From Varroa destructor (lineage: Eukaryota > Arthropoda > Arachnida > Mesostigmata > Varroidae), in contig NW_019211460.1 of NCBI RefSeq assembly GCF_002443255.2, positions 37,581,498 to 37,645,497 of the forward strand: a DNA stretch of 64,000 bases, written 5' to 3'. Of the stretch, positions 25,919 through 37,719 are shown piece by piece. A program made the position numbers and the translations under genes. The notes under the pieces are model-generated. The model was not told the origin of the DNA, ran no database searches, and was given only the letters and a program-made list of their open reading frames with translations. The stretch's first letter is position 1, and the number at the start of each line of letters is the position of its first letter.

Positions 25919-26654
25919 ATGAACAGTGTTTCGTCCGTTTATTTTCTTACTTTGTATTTAAACTTGAACTGATCTATGTTTGTCTCTATATTGCGGCTTT
26001 TACATTCGTGTAAATACAGCAAGAAGAGTGCTTGACCGGAAGAAGCGAGTTCGATCGCATTTGACGCCGGCGGTGTTGAAGCCGTCGTAAATCGATCTGA
26101 AAACTTTAGAAAGAAGGAAGCAAATGAGACTCAACGGGTGCAACGCCCATTCTCAAAAATAGTGAGAGTCGTTAATAGCACTGACCTCGACTCAGTTTAG
26201 GCGAGTTTGTTAAAACGGCCCTCGATGTGGCTTTATTTAGGAGATCGATAGCAACGATTTTCGTTGAAGTTTTGATCTAACAAGACCGGATACAAGGGAG
26301 CCTTCGCCATATCTGAGACCAAACGGGCAATACTCGATGTCATCTTAGGGAAGTGAAACACGCTTAGTTATGGATCTGTGACGGGAAATCCAAACGACTT
26401 AAGTGTGCCTGGTTTAGGGCCGTGTCCTTTAAAGAGCACTAGGCATTTGAAAGCTTCAACAATGTTTCAAGCAATAGAATATACCGAAGCATCATTTCTT
26501 TGCATATATATGTGGCATGGTGGAGTTTTACGGTCCAAAGTAGAGCTGACCTTGATTCAGGGAGAAGGACACTATTAGAGGCAAGTACGTCGACCTCGAG
26601 AACACGGGCTCATAAACGATTGCGCGGCAACATTTACGAAATAGCAATATCTTT

Positions 26655-26673
26655 TATATATATATATATATAT
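26655..26673. repeat. (TA)n microsatellite
   Basis: About nine TA units. Confidence 0.92.
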
Positions 26674-27420
26674 CTGAAAGCTAGAGGGTAATAGTAGTCT
26701 GAGTACCGCGATGCATCTATAGCGTCCTATGGGGTGTAAATCTTGAGATAATCACAAGCGATCACGTAGAATGATCATCAACTATATAAAATAGCTAGCT
26801 AAACAAAACCTATGACATGGCTTCATTGCAATGATTTAGTTCGCAATGCATATTATTTACGAACGAGAACAATGTAATGTATTTTCCTTGAAAGTTCAGT
26901 AAGTTTGTTACCTTATTACAGTTAACCTATTCTATTTCCCCAAAAGTCCTAATTAATCTGCGCTGTATGGATCCTTACGCCGAAAAAAAGTGGCTCATTC
27001 CCAATTTAAGGTTTCCTAAGTAAACCCAAACAAATTTATACTTTACGTAAATATGCAAAACCTTCGTTAGAATATGTTTCCTGATTCAGTATATTTACTA
27101 GCTTTTCCCAATGACAGCTTTTCTGTGGACGATTCCACACTATTACGTACACAGTTTCAATAATCTACGGTAGATAGACGGATACACACGACTGACAACA
27201 GGTTTCTCTCGGAGCCCGTTTTGTCATCTTTCAGTAATTTGGTTCGTTATTATCATACCCAGCATTTTCTGAGTTGTAGGCCGTATACACACGAACAGTT
27301 TATGCTTTTTCCATCGAAGCGTTCCGACACTCCATCTTTTTTTTGCCTTATCGCTGTTATTTGCTCAGATGGCTTTAGTTTTAAGAAGTTCCATTCGTAC
27401 CTAGTATCACTCGCAACTGT

Positions 27421-28100
27421 CTGATTACAGTAGACCTGTTTCCCAAATTCAATCTATTACCTTGTCCTTTTGGTCCTGATGGCTTGGCTTGGTGATCCTG
27501 TTACTCTCTTATATTCAGTATTATCTATAGTTCTGTTATGGTTACCCTTATACAGTCATCCTAATTTTCCATTTAAATGGCCGAAATTCTCGCTGGACCC
27601 CGGTGCATTAATGCCTTATGTATCACCGATCCATATCCAGTGATTCTTTATTTCCTCGTTCAGTTAATCTATTATCTCCTTGTCTAAGTTATCCCATCGC
27701 TTCGCTGCGGTTGTTCTATTACCTTACGTAATGTACGGCTGGGACGGTTACCCTGTTGCAGTGATCCTATTAGACTACTACCAGACTGATCATATAATTC
27801 TCCTGTCTTGTCGCACTTATCTAATCAATTTATGCTACATAATGCTAGCGAAATGAATTAATGATACATAAGCTGCAGCTTGACTACGGAGCTTTTCCTT
27901 CACATTTGCTCCTCTACTATCTTTCTAAAGCCTTGCTAACTCGATTATCCCATTTTTTTTTTTTTTTGCTAACTCGATTATCCCATTGCAACTACCCAGT
28001 TTCAGTAATTCCCTATTCCCTGATTAAGTCCATCTATTATCCTAACCGTAACCTGTGATCGCCCCCGTGTAGTTGCCTATTACTCTCTTGCAATGATTAC
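27421..28100. repeat. Pyrimidine-rich, loosely periodic sequence
   Basis: Variants of CTATTAC and CAGTGATCCTATTA recur through this segment at irregular 25-50 base spacing (for example near 27454, 27498, 27533, 27669, 27716, 27767, 28034 and 28074). It may be a strongly decayed minisatellite. The alignment is by eye and the period is not fixed. Confidence 0.35.
27933..27987. repeat. 33-bp tandem duplication around a T15 run
   Basis: A 22-base unit beginning TTGCTAACTCGATTATC at 27933 is repeated exactly at 27966. The T15 run at 27953-27967 lies between and forms the rest of the 33-base period. The identity of the copies implies a recent duplication or slippage event. Confidence 0.9.
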
Positions 28101-30011
28101 TTGTACCTGACCTGCCCCTCTTACGCAGTCAATCCGCCACTATAAGACAGTAACCGAGAGTTACTATTACCGGGAAAAAACCGAGCTTGATTTTAAAATT
28201 TAAAGTACAAAATCCAACCCAAAATCTTTTAGGCGGCACAGTGTCTTAGATCTCGTCCTGCTAAAGCTTTTTGCCTAGTTACACTCAGTCATGCATAAGC
28301 CGCAAGTACAATTCTAACGGACTCCAGAATAACTACAAGAGCATTTTTTGATCCTTTGAGGCCTTTCCTAAAGTAAAAACAATCCAACTCGAGCATACGG
28401 TGAGTAGTTAAAGAACCGTTGCATAGGATCACCCTATATGGCAGGGCGTTTTCCATATACTAATATCCTACTTCAGCCTTAAAGAAATAGTTACAACCAA
28501 GGGCGGCGGATAAGCTGGGAAACTGCATGAGGTCGCTCATCTGGAACCTGAGGGTCGGCTATGACAATGGCGACCTCATTTACTACCCTACGCCTGTGTT
28601 CACTGGCCATAGTCAGTACTAGATCTAAAAGGTGAGCATAAGGAAAACGTAGCATCACGTATGCATATTAGGCACGTCAGACGAAACAGATAAAGTGCAG
28701 CATCCTGCGTTTCCCGTATGAGGTCCTTCAAGAGGAGCGTAGAAAAATACTGCAAGGTACATTCTGGACCATGATTAAGGGAATTGTCTATCATATGTTA
28801 AGGTCTACGGAGAAGTGGAGTAAAAGAAAAACTTTTTCGAAATTATTGCGCGTAGAAAAAACTTGAATAAGCAAAAAGGAGCAGACTTAATGGAAGACGT
28901 CACAAAGGGGTAATCTTCAGGGAATCGGAAGTAATGTTTCAAAATGGTTTCAGGCCTTAGGAGGAGACCTTAACACATCATACAGTGGTTAAGTGTAGGT
29001 ATTATCACGCTCTAAACAGCCAGAGTAGGATTTAATCTTTTTTTGCGAACAGGTGAGTAGGTTTCACAGGCGCGTTCCACAAAATGCACTATTAAGGGGA
29101 ATGGCCCCACTTATCCTTGTTATTAATCCATGCCCCTATAAAGGAAAATGTGTCGTGCCTACATTTTACAAGCAGTCCCGCACAGACCATTAACGACGCC
29201 TCGCTCCAGATATCGTGCTCGGAGCAGATTCGTTAGCTGGCCACTGTTAATCTAGTACTCAGTTAAGTTCATCGTTCATGCTTCAACGTAATGACGCTTC
29301 GGGGTTTCTTCGGGAGTTTTGGAACTATGAGGCACATTTTGAAACGTGGTTTCAGTGTGAAGCAACCGAAATTGGCGAGAATGGGTAATGAATTAGCATA
29401 GTTTGGAGCTGAGATGCCACATTCGTGATATGCTAGCAGCATCTAGGAGGTTTACTGCTAGATTATCTTTGAGTGCGTATTGTGCGAAGGACGCTTGAGC
29501 CTTCGGTTTGAATCCCCTTTGCGCCCGCTATGACTTTTTATTTCCGCTGATCGATCCTATTGATTGGTCCCTACCATCAGTCATTTTGCTCAGTACGATA
29601 AACCAGTTGTGTCATTGTGCGGGCAAATATCCCTGCGATTGCTCAAACAATTTTGATGTCTGCAGTGACATTTATTTAGCATTCTTCGTTCCTGTTGGTA
29701 TCATTTGTTGTGTCACCTATCGTTTGAGCTCGCAGTAATGCTTATTTTTTGGAGAATATAGATATATACAAATATGTGATCGTTTAAAATAAATGTACTT
29801 AGTACACTTATTGCGTTCCAGGCCACCGAGGTCGCGTCGTCTTTAGAAGCAGGAAAGAGACGAGAAAAAAAAAACAGACGAGTCAAGCCACGAAGCTATC
29901 GTCATTCAAGTGAAATTGAACGTTTGGCGGCGGTGGCGTTGGTCTCGCCACTTTGTTTGGGCCCTCACGGTAGCTAGCACGGTACAGCGGCCCATGGCTG
30001 GGGCGGTGTCG

Positions 30012-30024
30012 GGTTCAATGACCT
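30012..30024. promoter_or_regulatory. Ecdysone-response-like IR1 element
   Basis: GGTTCAATGACCT is an inverted repeat of nuclear-receptor half-sites with a one-base spacer. It matches all 13 positions of the EcR/USP consensus RGKTCANTGAMCY. The GGGTTCAATG part equals the start of the Drosophila hsp27 element as I recall it. Function is inferred. Confidence 0.4.
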
Positions 30025-30286
30025 GCATTGCTCGACATCATCGTTGACATGGTTATCGTCCACTGTTCGTTGGTCATGTTATGCCATAGCATTGCATGGC
30101 CTGATGTTGTGCCAGCCAGTTAGAAAGGACCAACTAACGGCAGCTGACAGCTGGCAGCAGCAGACGAAACACTGACTTAGTTATGAGACAACGATGTCGC
30201 TGCCGATGGCGTTCACGAGAAGCGGGCAAGGCACACTAGCCGTCAACATCAACCCAACAGCTGAAGCAGGCCGGTCGTTCACCCCA

Positions 30287-30295
30287 GCGCCACCT
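30287..30295 (-). promoter_or_regulatory. CTCF-type core AGGTGGCGC (minus strand)
   Basis: The minus strand reads CTGTTAGGTGGCGCTGG. It has an exact nine-base core and 11 of 14 vertebrate-consensus positions. It lies 260 bases from the IR1 element. Confidence 0.35.
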
Positions 30296-30386
30296 AACAG
30301 GCACCGTTACCATCGCGGAGTTCCATGGCCGTGTTTGTACTATCTGTGTGTTTTATAGAGATGAGATGTGTGTTAGCACTAATAAT

Positions 30387-30407
30387 AACAACAACAACAA
30401 CAACAAC
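30387..30407. repeat. (AAC)7 microsatellite
   Basis: Seven AAC units preceded by AATAAT. Confidence 0.95.
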
Positions 30408-30861
30408 GAAATCTCTTGCCATAACCGCTAATGGTAACGGCGCCAATTTAACAAGGTCATCGTAAGTGACGTCAGCGCGATGCTGCTCCTGCTACCGTTT
30501 GTTCTGTTTCTCTACGATAATCATGCCGTAACTATTATTATATTAACTGCTCATTGCTTAGAATCAAGTTGAATGTCTAACAAAGCGAACGTAACGTTAC
30601 GTACTGAGTACGACACAACTGAAACAATGGCCACGGACTCAAATCACGCTATTGACTTGTACAACAGTCTCGTTACAAACGAGCAAGATTTTTTTTTATC
30701 GATAAGTGTCAATGAAACGTATAGTGTTTGGCATAATCGCGATCAATAGTAAGGAAAAGCTCATAGGGGATATCGACGAAACGCATTAAAAGCCATCGCC
30801 GTTAGCTAATACCGGCTTTGGCCTTCACACAATTAAAATAAACAATTATTTCTTTTGGGAA

Positions 30862-30879
30862 ACACACACACACACACAC
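30862..30879. repeat. (AC)9 microsatellite
   Basis: Nine AC units. Confidence 0.93.
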
Positions 30880-33761
30880 GTGGGGAGATGGAACTTTTCT
30901 TACAGAAGGAATGTTGTCCAAAATAGGAGAGTTCGAATAAGGATACTTTGATTGGTCTGCTTTGCTTACTATTTACTAGCCGAAGGGTATTCTATCGACG
31001 CTGGCCTAGGATTGGAAATTCTCACTGGTACAGCTGTCCTGCGTTATTGTACAGTTGTATAGTTAACTCTGCCTTTACGAAGGGTTTGAATGTGCAATAT
31101 GTGGCAATGTTTTCTCCCATCCAATTACAAAATGCACCAGTGTTCGCTATTGTTGCCGTTGTTTATAGCTCACTGTTCATCATTCACTAGTGCACTCAGC
31201 GACTAGTCGTGCGTGACCCTGTGTCGTACGTACTTACATACAGAGTACGTAGACGTACAGACGCAGTGAAAAAAAAATATGGTGCATCGAGTAACTAGCC
31301 ATTTTCTATACCATATAATGCATAACAGATATTAGCTGTAAGGATAAGTATTTTCAATATAGGTCCTGAAAGACAGCTCTTATTTGGAGTATTATCGAAA
31401 TCATTCAAGATCCTAACACTATCCCTAAATGTAGGACTATTGGTGAATCTCATTTCCAGCTCCAGATTCCAATCTTGTTCGCTGTCGGTCATTGTGACAC
31501 GCTAACCTAGACAGTAGAACGTCCTTCTCGGCCTCTCAATTGCTATTACCGAAAGCAGGCTGACTCGTTTAACTCAAAATAACGGAGACTCTATTGTAAC
31601 AACGTTGAGGAAAGTCCTAGAAAATCCACGGTCACCGACATACCGTATCACCATTAACGTAACGCCGTTAACAAAGAAAAGCTAACAATATAGCTGTCAA
31701 AAAAGAAGATTGATCGCCTACCGAGAAAGCGTATGTTTTACTATAAAAGACGAAGACCATAGCCCGTTTGCAATTTGCTGGCTGGTCGCTATTTGTGGGC
31801 CTTCGAATCAGGAGTCCCCTGTAGCCTCAATCCTGAGATGCATTGCCGATGTGAAACCCTACGTTAAGCCTAGTGTATGTTTTTGATAAATGAAATCCAA
31901 ATGTGGTTAAACTCATTTCGATTCAAGTTAGATTAGTAATTAAAAATTGTTTTGCTATTTGCTGTGAACAGGGAGCAGCTGCTCGTCTCATTGTCATAAC
32001 GAGACTTGAGCTGGATGCTACTAAGCCTTCTTAAAGAATTTTCTCATCAAACTTTAAACGTTAATATTAAGGAAGCTTCAAGTGATGACTCCGTTATAGG
32101 GACCATGTTAAAAACAAGATTATTTTAACAGTTATTTTTAGGTAGTTAACGTTGACGATCATTCCCCCATCATCTATCCATTTGTTCAGACCGCCTGTTT
32201 TTCATCGCGAGGACGGAGCGCAGGCAGACAAGAGGCGGCAATGAATAAGCGATTAGGCATAGCCGACCATTCAAGGCTGAGAAGGTTGGAAGTAGATATT
32301 CAACCTTGAAGGCCAATCCAACGGAGCCTTCCACAACCGGCGGAGTCCAAAAGGCGTATCTTTCTGGTCACATGGGCAAGTTGAAAAGGGAAGTGCTGAA
32401 GTTTTTCCAACTGCTTCGTAATACAGGGTCGCTCCTAACAAGCCTTGCCGAGAGGCCAACGAGTGCCCAAAACGACCGCAAGTGTCATTGAATCGTTTCG
32501 ATTTACAGATCCTCGCCGAGAGAGACGACGGCCTCAGGACAATGAAGTGAGCGAACTGATTCCAGACAATGGTTAGACAGAGTAAGGCGCACAGCTCAGA
32601 ACGGCCCTATTCTTATGCTCACGAAAAACCAGATGAAATTGTTCCGCAGAAGAGTATGATCAATCAATTGAGTACAGCTGATGTTCGACGGTCATAACAA
32701 ATGATACGTTTATTCTCAAATATTTCTGATTCAGCTGTAACTAGAATTATCAGCGAGTCACTTTCACTCAAAGAATATGCGAAATATAGCAAAAATCGGA
32801 TCTCCTTAACAGAGCACAAAAGCGGAGCGGACGGCCCGGCCCGGCCGCTAACGATGATATGATAAATACAAGCATAGCTTGCTAGTTTTGTGATAGTTCG
32901 AATAATATGGTGGTGACATTATTGATTTCAGCGGGGGTAGGAAAAAAGTCGCTGCTTTTGGAGACGGTAAGGTGTCCACCGTATAGTTCCATATGGCCAA
33001 AGTACGGGTCCGCAATAGAAGTCTCCTCTAACCCTGTATTGAAGACAGTTAGAATGCGTACGTATTTATACCAGAGTGATGGACAGATTGCTCCAAGCGA
33101 AGTTCTAACCATGTAATAAGCGATCTCTGATAGCGACCCAGGTTCTTCTCGAGTTTGACAGGTCGGTCTTTACCGGTCAACCTTTACTTCACGTGAATAG
33201 TTGTGAATGACTTTTGCCCGTTCAACCGAATGCATATCGTAAGCCTAGGCCTACTTACTGTATAACAAACTGAAGTAAAAGGAGACTATTTGTGCTGTCT
33301 CAGGTAAATGGCGCCTCAAGAATTGTTAGGCAATTAACTCTTCACAGTGGGCCTGCTCCAACGTTAGAGTTGAAATCATGCCGCCCTCTTTCTATTGATC
33401 ATATCTCGTAACTGCTTGATCTATCTCATTATCTAAAGTAACCCATTCAACGTCCCACATAATTTTCTCGAGCGTGTGCGCTATCGTAATCGAGGCCACG
33501 GCGCTTTCGGATTCGAGATACCTACCTATATACTAATACAGTATATCCTTATTTCGTTTACCAGCTTATAGCAACTCCTACATTTATGGGTACATACACA
33601 TAACGTATAGAGTGTGATTCCTGTACAGTTACATAACCAGTGTTGCTTGTGATGTAATTGGCACTTCCGTAGCTCCCTCTAAGGTCGCTAAGTTAGTGCC
33701 GTGCTACTTAGAAGCGGCCTGTTCTTATCGGTCTTCCGTTGCCATCTATTAATTGCTTTTT

Positions 33762-33858
33762 TGATTGGCATAACTCTGTTTGTCTCCTGGGTGCGTCAGA
33801 CTTCCACGAGCTTTGTTTGAACCCTCGCGGGTTGTCGGTTCGTGCCCGTAACAATCGT
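33762..33858 (+). pseudogene. Possible decayed class II tRNA-like element
   Basis: A B-box-like GGTTCGTGCC (33837-33846) lies in a three-pair T arm. A perfect five-pair variable-arm-type hairpin (AACCC 33820-33824 with GGGTT 33829-33833) precedes it. An acceptor-like helix pairs 33762-33767 with 33852-33857 (five Watson-Crick pairs plus one wobble). The D arm and anticodon arm do not fold convincingly, and the A box is poor. Chance assembly is quite possible. Confidence 0.2.
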
Positions 33859-34048
33859 ATTAGCTAATATAGCTTTCGTGCCAATCGCTCGCAGTCTACC
33901 CACCTCCGGTCCCCGGCGATAACTGTTCAACGCACAAAATCCGGAAGCGCAAGTTCAACGACCTTCCTTCCCACTTTACCCTCTCCTGCCTGGTCGGTCC
34001 GCGCGACGTACGACCAGACGGCCACGCCACCGACGCTGCGACTGGCTG

Positions 34049-34054
34049 TATAAA
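34049..34054 (+). promoter_or_regulatory. Candidate TATA box in GC-rich island
   Basis: TATAAAG is embedded in CTGGCTGTATAAAGTGGAC, with GC-rich sequence on both sides. A start site 25-35 bases downstream would fall in GCGACGGCGG, and the first ATG downstream in good context is at 34144. Confidence 0.3.
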
Positions 34055-34143
34055 GTGGACCACTGAGCCAGCGGCGACGGCGGCGTCAGGCAGCATTTGT
34101 GCGAAAAGCCGGCTCGCAGCCCAGTGACTTACTTTTGAGGACA

Positions 34144-34218
34144 ATGGTCTACTTTGAGACGATGCGCGCGAAAGACCGCGAGCGCGGACCACTAGCGTCA
34201 AAGAAGAAAAGGGCCTGA
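34144..34218 (+). CDS. Micro-ORF, 24 residues, strong start context
   Basis: The start GGACAATGG has A at -3 and G at +4, close to an ideal Kozak context, and lies 95 bases after a TATA box in the same GC-rich island. The product begins MVYFETMRAKDRERG, ends in a basic LASKKKRA tail and stops at TGA 34216. It could be an upstream ORF, a micropeptide or the start of an exon; I found no good donor inside it. No homologue is recognised. Confidence 0.15.
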   Translation: MVYFETMRAKDRERGPLASKKKRA

Positions 34219-35440
34219 AAGAATTTATGTAGACACTTCTGATGAACTTCTTGTTTTGGATGCGTGCTGCTAGAAGCGACCGGAAAAACTGCGTTATGCG
34301 CTGAGGTGCCAGTACGTACAATGTATTATATAATACATAAGTCCGATAAGGTCATATCGTTTCTGCTCGAAACTCGTAAAGGTCTTATTGCAGTTGATTT
34401 TAACATACATATACATACGTACATACCACGCACATACCATGCACAGTATGGCTGCAAGAGTGAATCACAGAGTCAGCAATCTGATGCACCAATGATAAAG
34501 TTAAATAGTTCTCAATAGTGCTAACAGCAATTGCAGTAAGAAGAATGAAACAGTAACAGGAAAGTTCATGCTGGCAACTCTTTCAATACAGAAAAACCCG
34601 GCCTGGCCAGTGATTCCTCTACCGGTAGGTTATGACCGATATTAAATGAAGTACACATGGAATTACATGATGTTACTAAGGGAGTCACAGCAACTTTCGG
34701 TGTATATAAACGCCGTTCATTATGTGTAAATCGAAAAAAAAAACAGTTGCGTAGAGTCGTAACTTGATTACTCCGATATTTTTCCCCATGACAATTGAAG
34801 CTTCTATCTTCGTATTCACCTGTGGATTCGTTTTTTTCTCATTGGCGAGTCTATATTTGTTAACAATGGTTTGTACTTCCGAATCTTGATAATGATACTA
34901 AGTATATCTGGTTTATATAACTCCACCTTACACTAACCAGCACGGAAAAAATGGGAGTCTATATCTACAACAAGCCAAAACATAATTACTACAAAAACAA
35001 ATTCTAGCTAAGCAGCCATATACATCAATTTGTTTCTAAATGGAACTTGGCTAAACTCTCACTGCAGAAAGAGACAAATCATCCATGTGAAATCTAGCCT
35101 TTCCCACTGTCAGCTTTGATCGTGGAAATTTCTTCATTCTACTTTGGAAAGGATATGAAATATATCCGGCAGCTCCTTCTATCTACTTTTATACCCCGGA
35201 TATTTTTTATGTTCTTCACATCAAGGATATTTATCTACTTATCATTTCCTTTTGAAATCGACACCTGAGATGTTACCGGGTTACGTGGCGTCTGCTCAGT
35301 CCAGATCTCATAGGTTGGCCTGACGTTGCTGTCGCTTTCGTTGTTAAAGAAAGCCAAAGGTGCCTGCTGCGTCTCTGTTACTTACTAACCAGTCAACAAG
35401 TCATTTAACAACTGCTTTTAATGTTCCCAACGTATCACGC

Positions 35441-35467
35441 CTGACTGACTGACTGACTGACTGACTG
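35441..35467. repeat. (CTGA)n microsatellite
   Basis: About 6.7 CTGA units, followed by a short CCCG run. Confidence 0.95.
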
Positions 35468-35623
35468 TCTGCCCGCCCGCTCCATAGAGACTCCACATTT
35501 TTCATTGGAGAAATTCGTACATCTAGTTAGTAACCTGTTGCACGCGTATTTAGAGGACGAGGCCATTTGCACATTCATGAACACGCACGCACTTAGTCAC
35601 ACGAAAATATACACGTACAATGT

Positions 35624-35707
35624 CGACTATAGAGGGGCTCTAAAGGAGCCCCTCTATAGAAAGGAGCCCCTCTATAGTCGTTGTGACCCCCCGTATAGAC
35701 GTTGACG
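35624..35707. repeat. Perfect 17-bp inverted repeat with tandem copies
   Basis: CGACTATAGAGGGGCTC (35624-35640) is the exact reverse complement of 35664-35680. An 18-base unit (AAAGGAGCCCCTCTATAG) stands in perfect tandem at 35642-35659 and 35660-35677. A diverged 20-21 base tandem (CCCCTCTATAGTCGTTG then CCCCCCGTATAGACGTTG) follows to 35707. The left arm can pair with either right-hand copy, giving two alternative hairpins. Confidence 0.95.
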
Positions 35708-37719
35708 AAGCGCATACGTACTACCCTCGCATTCGAGTCCATGACTTCTCCGCCCCCCCGCCCTCATCCCTGCTAACGTGCCAAGAAGTCTAAGTGACAC
35801 AACAGGGGCGTCAGTGTTGTATTGCACTGCCTATCACAGTCGCCTGACAATTCATTGTTGCAGCAACGATGCGTTCAATTAGAAAAATTTGACCTGTTTG
35901 GTCTCACAGTTTGTCTCCGCATCGTAAAACATATCATGTACCTGGTCCTCGTGTCCGTTCACCTAAACATCCGAGCTAATAAAAGAGAGCAATTCGGGCC
36001 TGATCTTAGTACACCTTCGACAAAATTGGAGAAGTCGTTCTTCTGTGAAATTCAGAGTAGAGTGCGTTGGTTTGCAGCAGTAACGAACGTGCATAGGTAG
36101 ATGAGCGTCGTTTCGTAAGGTCACCTTCGGGAAAATATTCGGTTGTCAAAAAGCTATTGACAACTATAGCTAGATGGCGTTTAAGATCACGTATCTAAGG
36201 TAAGGAGTCGCGTCATTTAAAAACTGAGGTCTGGCAATAGTGGATTTGACGAAAGTTCCACGAAATTCGTTGTACTTTAATTAGTTACACTATATATATA
36301 TTAAAGGCGAAGGCCGGTAAAAAAAAACAAAAACTCTATATGGCGAACATGCATTATCGGAAGAAGCGGCATAAACATGTTTTTGTCCTAGAAAAATACT
36401 TTTCGTAGTGGTCGCCCAGTTATGGAAAAAACTTGATGAAATTAATGCAAAAGATGAGTAGGACCGACATATGAGTAGCCAGGAAGGACATCGCCAGCAA
36501 ACAATTTATCTAAGGAAAGCTAGCTATCGGATAGGCTCGATGTTCGGGTGCCACACAAAATGACGTAAACGAATTTACTCGATCGTAATTCTATCTGAAA
36601 AATGCAATAGAATGTAGCGAAGATGGATCAAGTACGATGAACAATGTTCTTCCCAAAGCTGATACTATGTATTTGATATGATCGAAAAGGAATAGTGCCT
36701 AGTGCGTTGCATAGGACGCTTAATTTGGACCTCTTACAACAGACCATCGCAAAAAAAAACCAACCGCAATTAGAGAACAGGAAAAGCATTGTCTCCTCTC
36801 ATGAAATTCAATGATGAGATGATGGTGGTACCACAAAAATGGCAGAAAATGATCAGCAGAGCTGGCGTATATTTAATTTAATAATAGTTCTCGATGTGTT
36901 GGTGCGCGACTCCGAACGTCACTGGTCAGACGAGTAGTAAATGTAATAGTAAGTATATCGCGGGCAAAGAAATTACTTGAAGTTCGTTATAATTCTCTCG
37001 ATATGAACCTAACTAACCAAAACACCTTTCGGAAGATGAACATCTAGGCATTAGGTATACGAAGATCTTCTTTCTCGAGCATACTTGATTTAGATCTACA
37101 TCGGTTGAAAAGAGACCGCCCCTTCTTTGTGGTTCATTAAACATCAATGGCATAATTCTGGCAAAGAATGGCATAAGTCAAAATTAACTACTATTCATTC
37201 TGCATTCTATTAAGACTCCGCAAGCCGTTAGGCCCGCGATTGCTTCCAAATCGTCTGTTTAACAAATGTACAACGGCGCCTCTATCTTGTATCATTCGCT
37301 CCTTTGGTTACAGTGGACCGCAATCGTCACTGTATTCCTGTTTGGTATTCCAGCCGTTCATCTGCCATTGCACTCTGTCTTTTATGGCGCACATATAGCT
37401 ATTCCTGTTGCTATTATCTGTGGCCTCTTGATGTCACATAGTATGGCAATAAAAGGATTGTAGAGCGCCGCCTGTTGTTTCTGGTGCGGACTCCTCGATG
37501 CGGTGTGATGGGGTCAGGATACGAAGAGGAGCAGCGGTAGCGACGCCGCCGCCTCTGTAATCCGCTCACTTCAGCTACCGCCACCGGACCCGTTGTTTTC
37601 CAATGGCGGAAAACAACTGACGGCGTCACCGTTCATTGCAGTGACAGGAGGCATTGCCATCAACGGCCACAAGCAGTGAGGGACGGGAACGGCGGGGGGG
37701 ATAAGACGATGAGACAGTG

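Larger units (their letters stand above)
21450..27420. other. AT-rich stretch with two small ORF candidates
   Basis: It contains the 133-codon minus ORF at 22602-23003 and the signal-peptide ORF at 24725-24949, plus a palindromic E-box at 22808-22815, a TGT run at 25902 and a TA tract at 26655. A 61-codon ATG frame at 21662-21847 contains a donor-like CTG|GTGAGT near 21818 but has no family signature. Otherwise nothing is seen. Confidence 0.5.
28160..33760. other. AT-rich non-coding stretch with one strong hormone-receptor-like site
   Basis: There is no recognisable gene. Regulatory-type motifs cluster at 30012 (ecdysone-response-like) and 30287 (CTCF-type). Repeats lie at 30387 and 30862. 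A frame at 29508-29738 encodes a Cys-rich segment followed by a hydrophobic stretch, but it begins with TTG and has no donor or acceptor in place. A GGCCC-rich patch lies near 32828-32850. Confidence 0.55.
33880..34220. other. GC-rich island with TATA box and short ORF
   Basis: A CpG-rich block with a well-placed TATAAA and a short ATG frame on the plus strand. The minus strand carries the longest open frame in the window (33896-34321, 141 codons), which begins with TTG and shows no domain. I favour a promoter-like island over a minus-strand gene. Confidence 0.4.
34220..37260. other. AT-rich stretch holding a compact inverted/tandem repeat
   Basis: Features are the CTGA tract (35441) and the 35624-35707 repeat. 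Frames of 84-92 codons at 34264 and 35822 begin with non-ATG codons and are unrecognised. A near-match to the CTCF core (AGATGGCGT) is at 36172-36180. Confidence 0.55.

Noticed and set aside
29508..29738. Cys-rich plus hydrophobic frame resembling an ectodomain and membrane segment
   Set aside because: TTG start, no acceptor or donor at its ends, and the cysteines match no spacing pattern that I know.
33896..34321. Longest open frame in the window, 141 codons on the minus strand
   Set aside because: It begins with TTG, shows no domain, and lies over a GC-rich island with a better plus-strand promoter arrangement. A few frames of this length are expected by chance in 64 kb.
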